Source: DATBMY01 sp036554605 (GTDB lineage: Bacteria > Acidobacteriota > Blastocatellia > UBA7656). From it: a stretch of DNA of 21,410 nucleotides. The notes under the pieces were generated by a model that made no database searches, was not told the origin of the DNA, and saw only the letters and a list, made by a program, of their open reading frames with translations. The stretch covers positions 1-21,410 of the forward strand of contig DATBMY010000282.1 of the NCBI GenBank assembly GCA_036554605.1, read 5' to 3'. The position numbers and the translations under genes were made by a program. Within the stretch, counting starts at the first letter, position 1, and each line of letters opens with the position of its first letter. Of the stretch, positions 10,186-18,273 are shown piece by piece.

Positions 10186-10872
10186 ATGAAAAGAGTAATT
10201 CCGGCGGCCTATCACTCAAACTCGCGCGTCCTTCTTAGCCTTTCGCTTTCAATATTAATCGTTGTTTTCGCATCGACCATCGTATCCGGCCAATCGGGAC
10301 GGCGGGTTCCGAAACGGCCGCCTCAGACTGAGCCCACGCCCCAGAAAACAGAGGATGCGCGACAGGAGTCAGCCTCTCCGGTTGAAGATAAAGAGAGGAC
10401 CAAGGTTGCCGTCGTCAAGCACCTCCCACACATAAACAGCTCGGCGCTATACACGAACATGGTTGTCGAGGAGTGCGTCGCCCGGCTTCGGCAAGCGGCA
10501 ACCCTGAACGTCATCCAGGGTAAAGACATGAGGCGCAAGGATGCGCACGACTATGCCCGCGAGTCGGAAGATACACATGTCGTATTCATCCAGCTTGAGA
10601 TCGACACGGCCGACACCGATGACCCTCACGTCAGCATCGGGCCGATTCCATCGAGGGCGCTTTTCGTAGAGTACATACTCTTCGAGGCCGGAACGGGCAA
10701 GCAGAAGGCGACCGGACGTATATACCAGCACCGCAGTGTTCCCGGTGGGCCGCTCCCCGGCAAGCTCCCTACCAGCACGGGGGACGCGGAACAAAGAATG
10801 AGGTATGCCGGCAAGCAGGCGGCTGACCGCATCCTTGATGCGCTTAGAATCTCTCTGATTCCGGGCAAATAG
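10186..10872 (+). CDS. secreted or membrane-anchored protein of unknown function
   Basis: I do not recognise this 228-residue protein. ATG 10186 follows GGAGG at 10173-10177. Residues 1-36 are a basic N-terminus, a hydrophobic core (LSLSLSILIVVFAS) and a small-residue end (VSGQSG), so a signal peptide or N-anchor. Residues about 37-70 are a proline/glutamine/glutamate-rich linker. The remaining domain begins KVAVVKHLPH and has few aromatic residues and no cysteine, and contains alternating strands such as HVVFIQLEID and ALFVEYILFE, with a final helix (YAGKQAADRILDAL). This strand/helix order recalls periplasmic lipoprotein-like domains (CsgG/TolB N-type) but only loosely. It starts 44 nt after the cysteine dioxygenase stop, so the two are probably one operon. 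Confidence 0.65.
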   Translation: MKRVIPAAYHSNSRVLLSLSLSILIVVFASTIVSGQSGRRVPKRPPQTEPTPQKTEDARQESASPVEDKERTKVAVVKHLPHINSSALYTNMVVEECVARLRQAATLNVIQGKDMRRKDAHDYARESEDTHVVFIQLEIDTADTDDPHVSIGPIPSRALFVEYILFEAGTGKQKATGRIYQHRSVPGGPLPGKLPTSTGDAEQRMRYAGKQAADRILDALRISLIPGK

Positions 10873-10894
10873 TTTCGATCTTGTTTTCAGAAAG

Positions 10895-10923
10895 TTGATT
10901 TCCCCCTGTCGTTTCTGTATAAG
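10895..10923 (+). promoter_or_regulatory. sigma70-like promoter for the Fe-S/NrfD fusion
   Basis: TTGATT (10895-10900, 4 of 6) and TATAAG (10918-10923, 5 of 6) are 17 nt apart. The predicted start near 10930 is only about 8 nt before ATG 10938, so the mRNA would be nearly leaderless. Confidence 0.5.
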
Positions 10924-10937
10924 CTGAACCTTTCGAT

Positions 10938-12503
10938 ATGAGATACGGCTTTGTTATAGACCACCGAAAGTGCATCGGATGTCATGCCTGCACTGTAGCC
11001 TGCAAATCGGAAAACGAAGTTCCGCTCGGCACTTTTCGCACCTGGGTAAAGTATATAGAAAAGGGGCAGTACCCGGATACGCGCCGCTACTTCAGCGTGC
11101 TTCGTTGCAATCACTGCGACAATGCCCCCTGCATAACGATATGCCCGGTGACCGCGCTCTTCAGGCGCGATGACGGCATAGTCGATTTCAACGGCGACCG
11201 GTGCATAGGTTGCAAGAGCTGCATGCAGGCGTGTCCCTATGACGCGCTCTATATTAATCCCGACACGAACACCGCCGAGAAATGCAACTACTGCGCTCAC
11301 CGTGTCGAAGCCCGTCTTGAGCCTGCCTGCGTAATCGTATGCCCGGTCCAGGCTATCGTTTCGGGCGACGTAGATGATCCGACCGCAAAGATCGCGCGGC
11401 TTATTGCAGGCGAGCAGACCCAGGTGAGAAAGCCCGAGGCGGGCACTCTGCCGAAGCTGCATTACATCGAAGCCGATCAGGCGGCGCTGCGCCCTACGGA
11501 GCAGACGCACCTTGGCGGATATTTATGGTCCGAAATACGGATGGACCCGGTGATGATGAACGAGCAGGCGCTTTCGGATGCCGACGCGCGAGCGCGCACA
11601 ACTTATGACGTGTCGCACGACCGGCCGTGGGGAATAAACGTGTCGTCCTACCTGTGGACGAAATCGATCTCGGCGGGCTGCTTCGCGCTATCTGCGCTCG
11701 GGCTCGGGCTCGGTTTCGTAGAGCGGCGCGACCTGCATCACTGGCTACTGGACGCGGCCGCGCCGCAGCTTGCGCTTCTCTTCCTGGCGGCGACGCTGGC
11801 GCTTCTTGTAGCCGACCTGAAAAGACCCGAGAGGTTCTGGCGGATACTGCTGACGCCGCAATGGAAATCCTGGCTCGTCATCGGCGGTTACATACTTATG
11901 GTCTATGGCGCGCTGCTCATCGCATATATCCTGCTGCCGTACGCGCTGTCTCGCGAAGGGATCAGGAGGATCATGCCCTTCGTTTTATGGGGAGGCGGAA
12001 TTTCGGCCGCGCTCGCGGCAGTATATTCCGCTTTTCTCTTCAAGCAGGCGCGCGGGCGAGTCTTCTGGCACAGCACGCTCACGCCGCTTCACCTGCTTGT
12101 GCAGGCTCTGGTTGCCGGGGCGGCGGTCCTGATGGCGGTTGCGGCCCTTGAGTCGCTTGTGTCGGGCCGCCTTCTTGGAGCCTCGCCGGGGTGGGATTTT
12201 CTCTATTTCGAATTCATCGGGGCGCTTGTCGCGCACGGCGTGCTTATGGGCGGCGAGCTTTTCATGCCCGAAGAGCATATAGAGCGCCAGCGCGCCGCGA
12301 GACTAATAACGAGAGGTCTGTTCAGCAAACTATTCTGGAGCGGGGCGGTGATACTTGGAGTGATTCTGCCGCTCATATCGCTCGCAAGCCTCGCGGCGAT
12401 GAATTCGGTGATTGCGCTGCTGGCATCTCTGCTCGCGCTCGCGGGGCTCTTCATATGGGAGCACGTCTGGGTGCAAGCCGGGCAGGCCGTTCCGCTCAGC
12501 TGA
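10938..12503 (+). CDS. fused 4x[4Fe-4S] ferredoxin-like / NrfD-PsrC-like membrane protein
   Basis: A 521-residue fusion of the electron-transfer and membrane subunits of a complex iron-sulfur molybdoenzyme. Residues 5-150 carry sixteen cysteines in four groups: CIGCHACTVAC, CNHCDNAPCITIC, CIGCKSCMQAC and CNYC...ACVIVC, the DmsB/PsrB pattern for four [4Fe-4S] clusters. A linker (about 150-225) leads to eight hydrophobic helices from about residue 230 to the end, resembling NrfD/PsrC or DmsC quinone-reactive anchors. There is no Tat or Sec signal before the first cluster, so the Fe-S part should face the cytoplasm. These parts are usually separate proteins. The molybdoenzyme gene starts 15 nt after its stop. 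Possible roles are quinone-linked sulfite, polysulfide, tetrathionate or arsenic chemistry. Confidence 0.85.
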   Translation: MRYGFVIDHRKCIGCHACTVACKSENEVPLGTFRTWVKYIEKGQYPDTRRYFSVLRCNHCDNAPCITICPVTALFRRDDGIVDFNGDRCIGCKSCMQACPYDALYINPDTNTAEKCNYCAHRVEARLEPACVIVCPVQAIVSGDVDDPTAKIARLIAGEQTQVRKPEAGTLPKLHYIEADQAALRPTEQTHLGGYLWSEIRMDPVMMNEQALSDADARARTTYDVSHDRPWGINVSSYLWTKSISAGCFALSALGLGLGFVERRDLHHWLLDAAAPQLALLFLAATLALLVADLKRPERFWRILLTPQWKSWLVIGGYILMVYGALLIAYILLPYALSREGIRRIMPFVLWGGGISAALAAVYSAFLFKQARGRVFWHSTLTPLHLLVQALVAGAAVLMAVAALESLVSGRLLGASPGWDFLYFEFIGALVAHGVLMGGELFMPEEHIERQRAARLITRGLFSKLFWSGAVILGVILPLISLASLAAMNSVIALLASLLALAGLFIWEHVWVQAGQAVPLS

Positions 12504-12518
12504 TAATACTTGGAAATC

Positions 12519-15347
12519 ATGAACGATAAACAGAAAGAAGAAGAAGAGAAGGCCGAGACGAGCGCGTTGAGCGGGCCGCGGCTATCGAGTTTTCCGCCGG
12601 TTGAGAAATGGGATAACTGGATAGAGTTCGACGCGCGCAGCTGGCCGAAAAAGGTCGAGCGGCGTTATTCGATAGTGCCGACCGTCTGCTTCAACTGCGA
12701 AGCGGCCTGCGGGCTGCTGGCTTACGTCGAGCAGGAGAGCGGCGAGATACGCAAGCTCGAAGGCAATCCGCTTCATCCCGGCTCTCGCGGCCGCAACTGC
12801 GCGAAAGGCCCCGCTACGATAAACCAGATTCACGATCCCGAGCGAATACTCTACCCGCTAAAAAGAGTCGGGCCTCGCGGCGGCGGCGAGTGGGAGCGGG
12901 TCACCTGGGATGAGGTGCTCGATACGTTCGCCGAAAAGATAAGAAAGGCGCTTAAAGAGAACCGGCGCGACGAAGTTATATATCATGTCGGAAGGCCCGG
13001 ACACGACGGTTATATCGACCGCGTGCTTCAGGCCTGGGGCGTCGATGGGCATAACTCGCACACAAACATCTGTTCATCGTCGGCGCGGGTAGGCTATCAG
13101 CTATGGCAGGGCGCGGACCGCCCATCGCCCGATTACGCGAATGCGAAGTTCATACTGCTTTTAAGCTCGCACCTGGAGACGGGCCATTACTTCAATCCGC
13201 ACGCTCAGCGAATAATCGAAGGCAAGATGTCCGGCGCAAAGCTCGCCGTCATCGACCCGCGACTTTCGAATACGGCGTCAGTAGCCGACTACTGGCTCTC
13301 GCCGTGGCCGGGTACGGAGGCGGCGCTGCTGCTGGCGGTCGCGAATGTTTTATTAAACGAAGGCGGATTCAATAAGGAGTTCGTGCGCCGCTGGGTTAAC
13401 TGGGAAGAGTTCATGCGAAGCGAGCGGCCCGCGAGTCCCCGCACTTTCGACGCTTTCATCGACGCGCTTAAAGAGATTTATGTGCGCTACACGCCCGAGT
13501 TCGCCGCCGGTGAATGCGGCGTCGAAGCCGAACAGGTCATCGCACTGGCGCGAGAGATAGCCCGCTCGGGGTCGGCCTTCGCGTCACACGTCTGGCGCAG
13601 CGCCGCGTCGGGCAATCTCGGCGGCTGGCAGGTAGCGCGAGCGCTGATGTTTTTGAACGTGCTTGCGGGAAGCATCGGCGCCGAGGGCGGCGTGTCGCCG
13701 AATGTCTGGAACAAGTTCGTCGCCACGCCCTTTTCAAAGCCCGCGCCGCAGAAGGTCTGGAACGAGACGCTGTGGCCTAGAGAATATCCGCTCGCGCACC
13801 ACGAGATGAGTTTTCTTTTTCCTCATTTTCTTAAAGAAGGTCGCGGGCGCGTCGCGGCATACTTTACGCGGGTCTATAACCCCGTATGGACCAACCCGGA
13901 CGGGATGACCTGGGTAGAGGTGCTGCGCGATGAATCGAAGGTGGAGCTGCACGCCGCGCTTACGCCGGTCTGGAGCGAGACGGCGTGGTTCGCTGACTAC
14001 GTGCTGCCGATGGGCGTGGGCGCCGAGCGGCACGACCTTATGAGCCAGGAGACGCACGCGGGTCAGTGGATATCGTTTCGACAGCCGGTGAAAAGGGTGC
14101 TTCGCGAGCGGGCGGGCGAGCGCGTCAACTTCACATATGAGACGAATCCGGGCGAAGTATGGGAAGAGGATGAGTTCTGGATAGAGCTTTCATGGCGCAT
14201 CGACCCAAAAGGTGATCTGGGCGTGCGGCGTCACTTCGAATCTCCGTACAGGCGCGGCGAGAAGGTGACGATCGAAGAGTATTATCGCTGGATATTCGAG
14301 AACAGCGTCCCCGGGCTTCCGGAAAAATCGCGCGCCTCGGGCTTAAAGCCGCTCGACTACATGCGCCGTCACGGGGCGTTCGTTGTCAAGAACAACGTCT
14401 ATGACCAGCACGAGACGAGAGTGCCGGATGAGGAGATCGAGGGCGCACGCGTCGACGAGCAATCGGGGTTAATAGTAAAGCCAACAGATTCGGGCGACTC
14501 GGTTATCGGGGTGATGGTTGACGGCGCGCCGCTTCGCGGGTTCAACACGCCGTCGAGGCGGCTTGAGTTTTATTCCAAAACTATGGCCGAGTGGCGCTGG
14601 CCGGAATATACCATGCCCGGCTATATCGAAAGCCACGTCAACTGGCGAGGGCTCGACGGCGATAAGGGAGAGTTCATACTCGTCCCGACGTTTCGATTGC
14701 CGACATTGATCCACACAAGATCGGGCAATGCGAAATGGCTTTACGAGATATCGCACACGAACCCGTTATGGATGCACCCGCGAGACGGCGGGCGACTGGG
14801 GCTCGAAAATGGCGCGCTCGCCAGAGTGATAACGGAGATAGGCCATTTCGTAATTCGAGTGTGGCTTACGGAAGGAATAAGGCCGGGGGTTGTGGCCTGC
14901 TCGCATCACCTGGGCCGGTGGCGGCTCGGGAAAGAGCAGGGGACTGATCGCTGGGCGTCGGCCCTTGTGGATATGGAAGAGCTTGGCGAAGGGCGTTGGC
15001 GGCTGCGCCACCTCCGGGGCATCGAGCCTTTCAAGAGCGACGACCCGGACTCGGAGCGAATCTTCTGGAAGGAGAGCGGCGTTCACCAGAACCTGACTTT
15101 TCCGGTGCATCCGGACCCCGTAAGCGGGATGCACTGCTGGCACCAGAGGGTGCGAGTCGCGCGGGCCGAGGCCGACGATAAGTACGGCGACGTCTTTGTC
15201 GATACGAACAGGTCCCACGAGATTTATAAGAAATGGCTTGAGATGGCGCGGCCCGCGCCGGGGCCGGGCGGGCTGCGAAGACCGCTCTGGTTTTCAAGGC
15301 CGGTCAGGCCCGATCGAGAGACTTACTACATCAAAGGCGAAAGTTGA
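12519..15347 (+). CDS. molybdopterin oxidoreductase, DMSO reductase superfamily (SoeA/PsrA-like)
   Basis: A 942-residue catalytic subunit that should bind a bis-molybdopterin guanine dinucleotide cofactor and one [4Fe-4S] cluster. The cluster ligands are C57, C60, C64 and C94 (CFNCEAAC and RNCAKG). The likely molybdenum ligand is C185 in NICSSSARVG, as in nitrate (Nap), formate-like and polysulfide/tetrathionate enzymes rather than serine DMSO reductases. The cofactor-binding C-terminal domain runs from about residue 715 (GEFILVPTFRLP) and holds SHTNPLWMHP and VVACSHHLGRW. The N-terminus is acidic and lacks a twin-arginine signal, so the enzyme should be cytoplasmic, like SoeA sulfite dehydrogenase. 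ATG 12519 is preferred to TTG 12510. It forms one operon with the Fe-S/NrfD fusion. The exact substrate is not decided by sequence. Confidence 0.85.
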   Translation: MNDKQKEEEEKAETSALSGPRLSSFPPVEKWDNWIEFDARSWPKKVERRYSIVPTVCFNCEAACGLLAYVEQESGEIRKLEGNPLHPGSRGRNCAKGPATINQIHDPERILYPLKRVGPRGGGEWERVTWDEVLDTFAEKIRKALKENRRDEVIYHVGRPGHDGYIDRVLQAWGVDGHNSHTNICSSSARVGYQLWQGADRPSPDYANAKFILLLSSHLETGHYFNPHAQRIIEGKMSGAKLAVIDPRLSNTASVADYWLSPWPGTEAALLLAVANVLLNEGGFNKEFVRRWVNWEEFMRSERPASPRTFDAFIDALKEIYVRYTPEFAAGECGVEAEQVIALAREIARSGSAFASHVWRSAASGNLGGWQVARALMFLNVLAGSIGAEGGVSPNVWNKFVATPFSKPAPQKVWNETLWPREYPLAHHEMSFLFPHFLKEGRGRVAAYFTRVYNPVWTNPDGMTWVEVLRDESKVELHAALTPVWSETAWFADYVLPMGVGAERHDLMSQETHAGQWISFRQPVKRVLRERAGERVNFTYETNPGEVWEEDEFWIELSWRIDPKGDLGVRRHFESPYRRGEKVTIEEYYRWIFENSVPGLPEKSRASGLKPLDYMRRHGAFVVKNNVYDQHETRVPDEEIEGARVDEQSGLIVKPTDSGDSVIGVMVDGAPLRGFNTPSRRLEFYSKTMAEWRWPEYTMPGYIESHVNWRGLDGDKGEFILVPTFRLPTLIHTRSGNAKWLYEISHTNPLWMHPRDGGRLGLENGALARVITEIGHFVIRVWLTEGIRPGVVACSHHLGRWRLGKEQGTDRWASALVDMEELGEGRWRLRHLRGIEPFKSDDPDSERIFWKESGVHQNLTFPVHPDPVSGMHCWHQRVRVARAEADDKYGDVFVDTNRSHEIYKKWLEMARPAPGPGGLRRPLWFSRPVRPDRETYYIKGES

Positions 15348-15375
15348 TGCTTGCGAAACGGGCTGGTTGTGCGGC

Positions 15376-15404
15376 TTGCCGGAAAACGCCGAATGGCTTA
15401 GACT
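15376..15404 (+). promoter_or_regulatory. possible promoter for the RCK/TrkA-like gene
   Basis: TTGCCG (15376-15381, 4 of 6) and TAGACT (15399-15404, 4 of 6) are 17 nt apart; the same -10 hexamer precedes cysteine dioxygenase. A start near 15411 gives a leader of about 46 nt. Confidence 0.35.
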
Positions 15405-15456
15405 TCGGTTTTGCGCTTGTATGTGAACTACCCGTGGGCTACTCTTTTATAGACAG

Positions 15457-16602
15457 ATGAAGATTGTTGTCATAGGTTACGGGAGGGTCGGATCACGCAC
15501 GGTTGATGCCCTTATAGGGCGAGGTCACCAGGTCTCTATAGTAGACAAGGAGGCCAACCGGCTCAGCCGCGCTTCCCACCTCGAAGGCGTCGAGTTAATA
15601 CAGGGTAACGGGATTGACGTAGATATCCAGCGCGACGCGGGCATGGGTAACGCCGATCTGCTGCTGGCCGTGACGTTCGATGACAACGTCAATCTGATGG
15701 CAGCCCAGGTCGCCCGCGCGCATTTCCACGTGCCTAAGGCTATTGCTCGCGTTTATGAGCCCAGCCACGCCGAAGCCACGCAAGAGGACCCACAGCTGAT
15801 AGTCGTATGCCCGACCCTCTCGGCGGTCCAGATGATCGTCGATCAGGTCGACATCGCGGCGCGCCACACGCCCGCGGAACGGCTGCCTGCTGAGCCTATA
15901 AAGGCGGAGCCTCGCCCTCGCTTCAACGCCACGGATGAATCTCGGTACATAATTATTGCCGGCGGGGGCAAAGTAGGAGTCAATCTCGCCCGGGAGCTTT
16001 ACGAGAGCGGGCACGAGGTTGCCGTCATCGAACGCGATCATGCGCGCGCGGCGGCGCTCTCGAACAAGCTCGAATGCCCGGTCTTCATCGGCGACAGCTC
16101 TACGCACGACGTGCTGGAAGCGGCCCGGGCGAATCGCGCGCGCGTCTTTGTGGCGGCCACCGGGAGCGATCAGGATAACTTGATAGCATGCCAGGTGGCG
16201 AAGAAAGTATTCGGTGTGCCTAATACAATCGCCCGGGCGTCGAATCCGAAGAACGAGGAGGTAATGGCGCGCCTGGGTGTCGATTCGACCGTCAGCTCGA
16301 CTGCGATCATACAGCAGGTCATCGAGCGCGAGCTCCCGACAGTGCGAATCAAGACCCTGCTGAGCCTGCAGCAGGGGGCGTTCCAAATTCTCGAATTCCC
16401 GCTGGACGCGGTGAGTCCGGCCGTCAACAAGCTGGTTCGCGAGATTGACCTCCCTTCAGAGGCCAATCTCATCGCAATACTGCGCGGCGATACTCTCGTC
16501 GTGCCTCGCGGCGAAACGCGCATGAACGAAGGCGACATCGTCGTCGCGCTTGTTACCACGGATCAGGAAGCCCCATTGCGCCTGGCTCTGCTCGGCGCGT
16601 GA
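15457..16602 (+). CDS. TrkA-like potassium uptake regulator with two RCK-N domains
   Basis: A 381-residue cytoplasmic regulator that binds nucleotide and gates a Trk/Ktr-type potassium transporter or a K+ channel. Two Rossmann-type RCK-N domains are visible. The first starts MKIVVIGYGRVGS (G-x-G-x-x-G at 7-12) with an acidic end to the second strand (SIVDKE). The second starts IIIAGGGKVGV at about 165 with VAVIERD. A C-terminal RCK-C domain fills about 300-381. Canonical TrkA has about 458 residues in the order N-C-N-C; here the first RCK-C is missing or reduced to a short linker (about 130-160), giving N-N-C. No transporter subunit is encoded beside it. The response regulator gene follows after 25 nt. 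Confidence 0.85.
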   Translation: MKIVVIGYGRVGSRTVDALIGRGHQVSIVDKEANRLSRASHLEGVELIQGNGIDVDIQRDAGMGNADLLLAVTFDDNVNLMAAQVARAHFHVPKAIARVYEPSHAEATQEDPQLIVVCPTLSAVQMIVDQVDIAARHTPAERLPAEPIKAEPRPRFNATDESRYIIIAGGGKVGVNLARELYESGHEVAVIERDHARAAALSNKLECPVFIGDSSTHDVLEAARANRARVFVAATGSDQDNLIACQVAKKVFGVPNTIARASNPKNEEVMARLGVDSTVSSTAIIQQVIERELPTVRIKTLLSLQQGAFQILEFPLDAVSPAVNKLVREIDLPSEANLIAILRGDTLVVPRGETRMNEGDIVVALVTTDQEAPLRLALLGA

Positions 16603-16608
16603 TTTTTT
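16578..16608 (+). terminator. weak possible terminator at the end of the TrkA-like gene
   Basis: GCGCC at 16578-16582 pairs with GGCGC at 16594-16598, and six T residues follow at 16603-16608. The stem is short and the loop long (11 nt), so it would attenuate at best. Confidence 0.22.
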
Positions 16609-16627
16609 AGTTGGAATTGGCGTGACT

Positions 16628-17002
16628 ATGGATATGAGCAAAAAGGTATTGGTTGTCGAGGATCATCATGACACCTCATTCATGCTCTGCCGGCTTCTTA
16701 AAATGGAAGGATACGAAGTGGAGCATGCCATGGATGGCGTGGTCGGTTACAGCACCGCCGCAAGCGACCACCCGGACTTGATAGTAACCGATATACAGAT
16801 GCCGCGCATGAACGGCATAGATATGATCAAGAAGATTCGCGAAGAGGACGAGCTTCGCGATACTCCGATAATCGTTATGAGCGCTTATGGCAAGCGCATG
16901 ATAGACGATGCGCTGGATGCGGGCGCGGACGATTTTGTCGAAAAGCCGATTGATTTTGATAAGTTCCTGACGACCGTAAAGTCAAGACTGCCTACCGCTT
17001 GA
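16628..17002 (+). CDS. single-domain response regulator (CheY-like receiver)
   Basis: A 124-residue receiver domain with no output domain. The acidic pocket is E11/D12, the phosphoryl acceptor is D55 (LIVTDIQMPRMNG), the switch serine is S85 (VMSAYG) and the conserved lysine is K106 (VEKPID). Such stand-alone receivers act by protein contact, as in chemotaxis, phosphorelays or cyclic-di-GMP control. No histidine kinase is present in the window. The nearest signalling gene is the FHA-GGDEF protein on the opposite strand, which converges on it. ATG 16628 is chosen; ATG 16634 and GTG 16622 are also possible, and no strong ribosome-binding site decides between them. Confidence 0.88.
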   Translation: MDMSKKVLVVEDHHDTSFMLCRLLKMEGYEVEHAMDGVVGYSTAASDHPDLIVTDIQMPRMNGIDMIKKIREEDELRDTPIIVMSAYGKRMIDDALDAGADDFVEKPIDFDKFLTTVKSRLPTA

Positions 17003-17118
17003 CCGGCATACGGAGGCAACCGCTAAGCCGCCTGCTCGCGCATCTGGGCCGGCCTGTCCTCTTGTCTCTTCCTGCCTCGAATAATCTTGATTAGATAAAT
17101 GGCGCGGTCGCGCTGGCG

Positions 17119-18117
17119 CTATTGAGCGTCGGCCGGGCCGTAGATTATCGCCGAAGCGTCGACCGCCGGGTGGAACGAGTCGGGCTTGTCTTGTTGCGGA
17201 TCATAGAGGCAAGTCCGGTTTCGCCCGCTCATCTTGGCGCGGAACAGTGCCTGGTCTGCCTTCTGAACCAGCTCAAGCGCCGTCATTCCGTCTTCCGGGA
17301 ACGAGGCGACCCCGAGGCTGATCGTGATGTTCATCGTCTTGTCAGAGTTGAGCGCGGAGGCGGGGAAGGGATAGGTCTCTATTCGCTTGCGGATCTTTTC
17401 AGCGGCGCAAAAGCCCTCGTCGCGGTCGCACATGACGTAAGCCAGATACTCTTCGCCGCCGTACCTGGCCGCCGTGTCCGCGCTGCCGACGCAGTCTCTT
17501 ATTATATGGCCGGCCTCTTTAATGGTGTTGCTGCCGATCAGGTGGCCTCGGCTGTCATTTACTCTCTTAAAGTAGTCGAGGTCCATCATCAGAACGGCGA
17601 CCGGCGCGAGGTCGTTGTTGAGCCTCTTCTGATTTATAATGCGGTCCAGGTCGGCAAATAGACTGCGGCGCGAACGAAGCCCCGTAAGGTCGTCGCGCAG
17701 AATCATCTGGTGAACCCGCTCCTGGTATTCAGCCTCAAACTCGTCGAGCAGAGCAAACTTCAAAAGGTGATTGCCTATTTTGATCTTGTCGCCGTCTTCG
17801 AGCAGCTGCTGCGAAATGAGCTTTGCCCCGTTGAGGTAGGTGCCGTTGGTCGATTCGAGGTCGCTTATGTAATACTCCTGGCACCCGCCTCCGGCATCGA
17901 GCCTCGTTATCTCCGCGTGCAGCCGGGACGCGATCTCGTCGCGCACGACAAGATCGGCCTGCGAGCCCCGCCCTATGACGGTCGTATCATTTTCAAGGCT
18001 TACGGTAGTTCCAATAGAATGGCCTTGAAGAATGACAAGCACGGGGCGCTTCGAGATCTGGCTCGGGACCTCGCGAAGGTCCAGTTTTATTGTCCTTTCT
18101 CCATCACTCACAGTCAT
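17119..18117 (-). CDS. FHA-GGDEF diguanylate cyclase
   Basis: A 332-residue cytoplasmic protein. Residues about 25-125 are a forkhead-associated domain that binds phosphothreonine: IGRGSQADLVV, SRLHAEI and STNGTYLNG hold the expected GR, S-x-x-H and NG residues. Residues about 140-315 are a GGDEF domain that makes cyclic di-GMP from GTP, with DLTGLRSRR at its start, MDLDYFKRVND for metal and base, and the signature G220-G221-E222-E223-Y224. Phenylalanine at the fifth place is replaced by tyrosine, and the RxxD product-inhibition site is lost (G211 at the arginine place). GGAAGG precedes ATG 18117, and a good promoter lies at 18132-18160. Confidence 0.88.
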   Translation of the reverse strand: MTVSDGERTIKLDLREVPSQISKRPVLVILQGHSIGTTVSLENDTTVIGRGSQADLVVRDEIASRLHAEITRLDAGGGCQEYYISDLESTNGTYLNGAKLISQQLLEDGDKIKIGNHLLKFALLDEFEAEYQERVHQMILRDDLTGLRSRRSLFADLDRIINQKRLNNDLAPVAVLMMDLDYFKRVNDSRGHLIGSNTIKEAGHIIRDCVGSADTAARYGGEEYLAYVMCDRDEGFCAAEKIRKRIETYPFPASALNSDKTMNITISLGVASFPEDGMTALELVQKADQALFRAKMSGRNRTCLYDPQQDKPDSFHPAVDASAIIYGPADAQ

Positions 18118-18131
18118 TTACCTTCCAAGCG

Positions 18132-18160
18132 AATATACCAATACTGCCGCTCATGCGCAA
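18132..18160 (-). promoter_or_regulatory. sigma70-like promoter for the FHA-GGDEF gene
   Basis: On the minus strand TTGCGC (18160-18155, 4 of 6) and TATATT (18137-18132, 5 of 6) are 17 nt apart. Transcription would begin near 18125, within about 8 nt of the start codon, leaving GGAAGG at the very 5' end. Confidence 0.5.
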
Positions 18161-18211
18161 AGGTTTAGTAAAACTGATTCTCCGGGGGCCACGTATTGTT
18201 AGCAGGTTAGC

Positions 18212-18240
18212 TTGACGCTGCCATGCTCGGTTACTAGAAT
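18212..18240 (+). promoter_or_regulatory. strong sigma70-like promoter for ribA
   Basis: TTGACG (18212-18217, 5 of 6) and TAGAAT (18235-18240, 5 of 6) are 17 nt apart. A start near 18247 leaves about 27 nt to ATG 18274 and only 3 nt to the upstream TTG 18250, so it favours the ATG. Confidence 0.6.
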
Positions 18241-18273
18241 TTCAGTGGCTTGGATTGGCGGCAAGTGATTAAT

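Noticed and set aside
15595..16386. A 263-codon minus-strand frame opposite the TrkA-like gene.
   Set aside because: Antisense shadow of a gene with clear RCK motifs, and its product has no recognisable domain.
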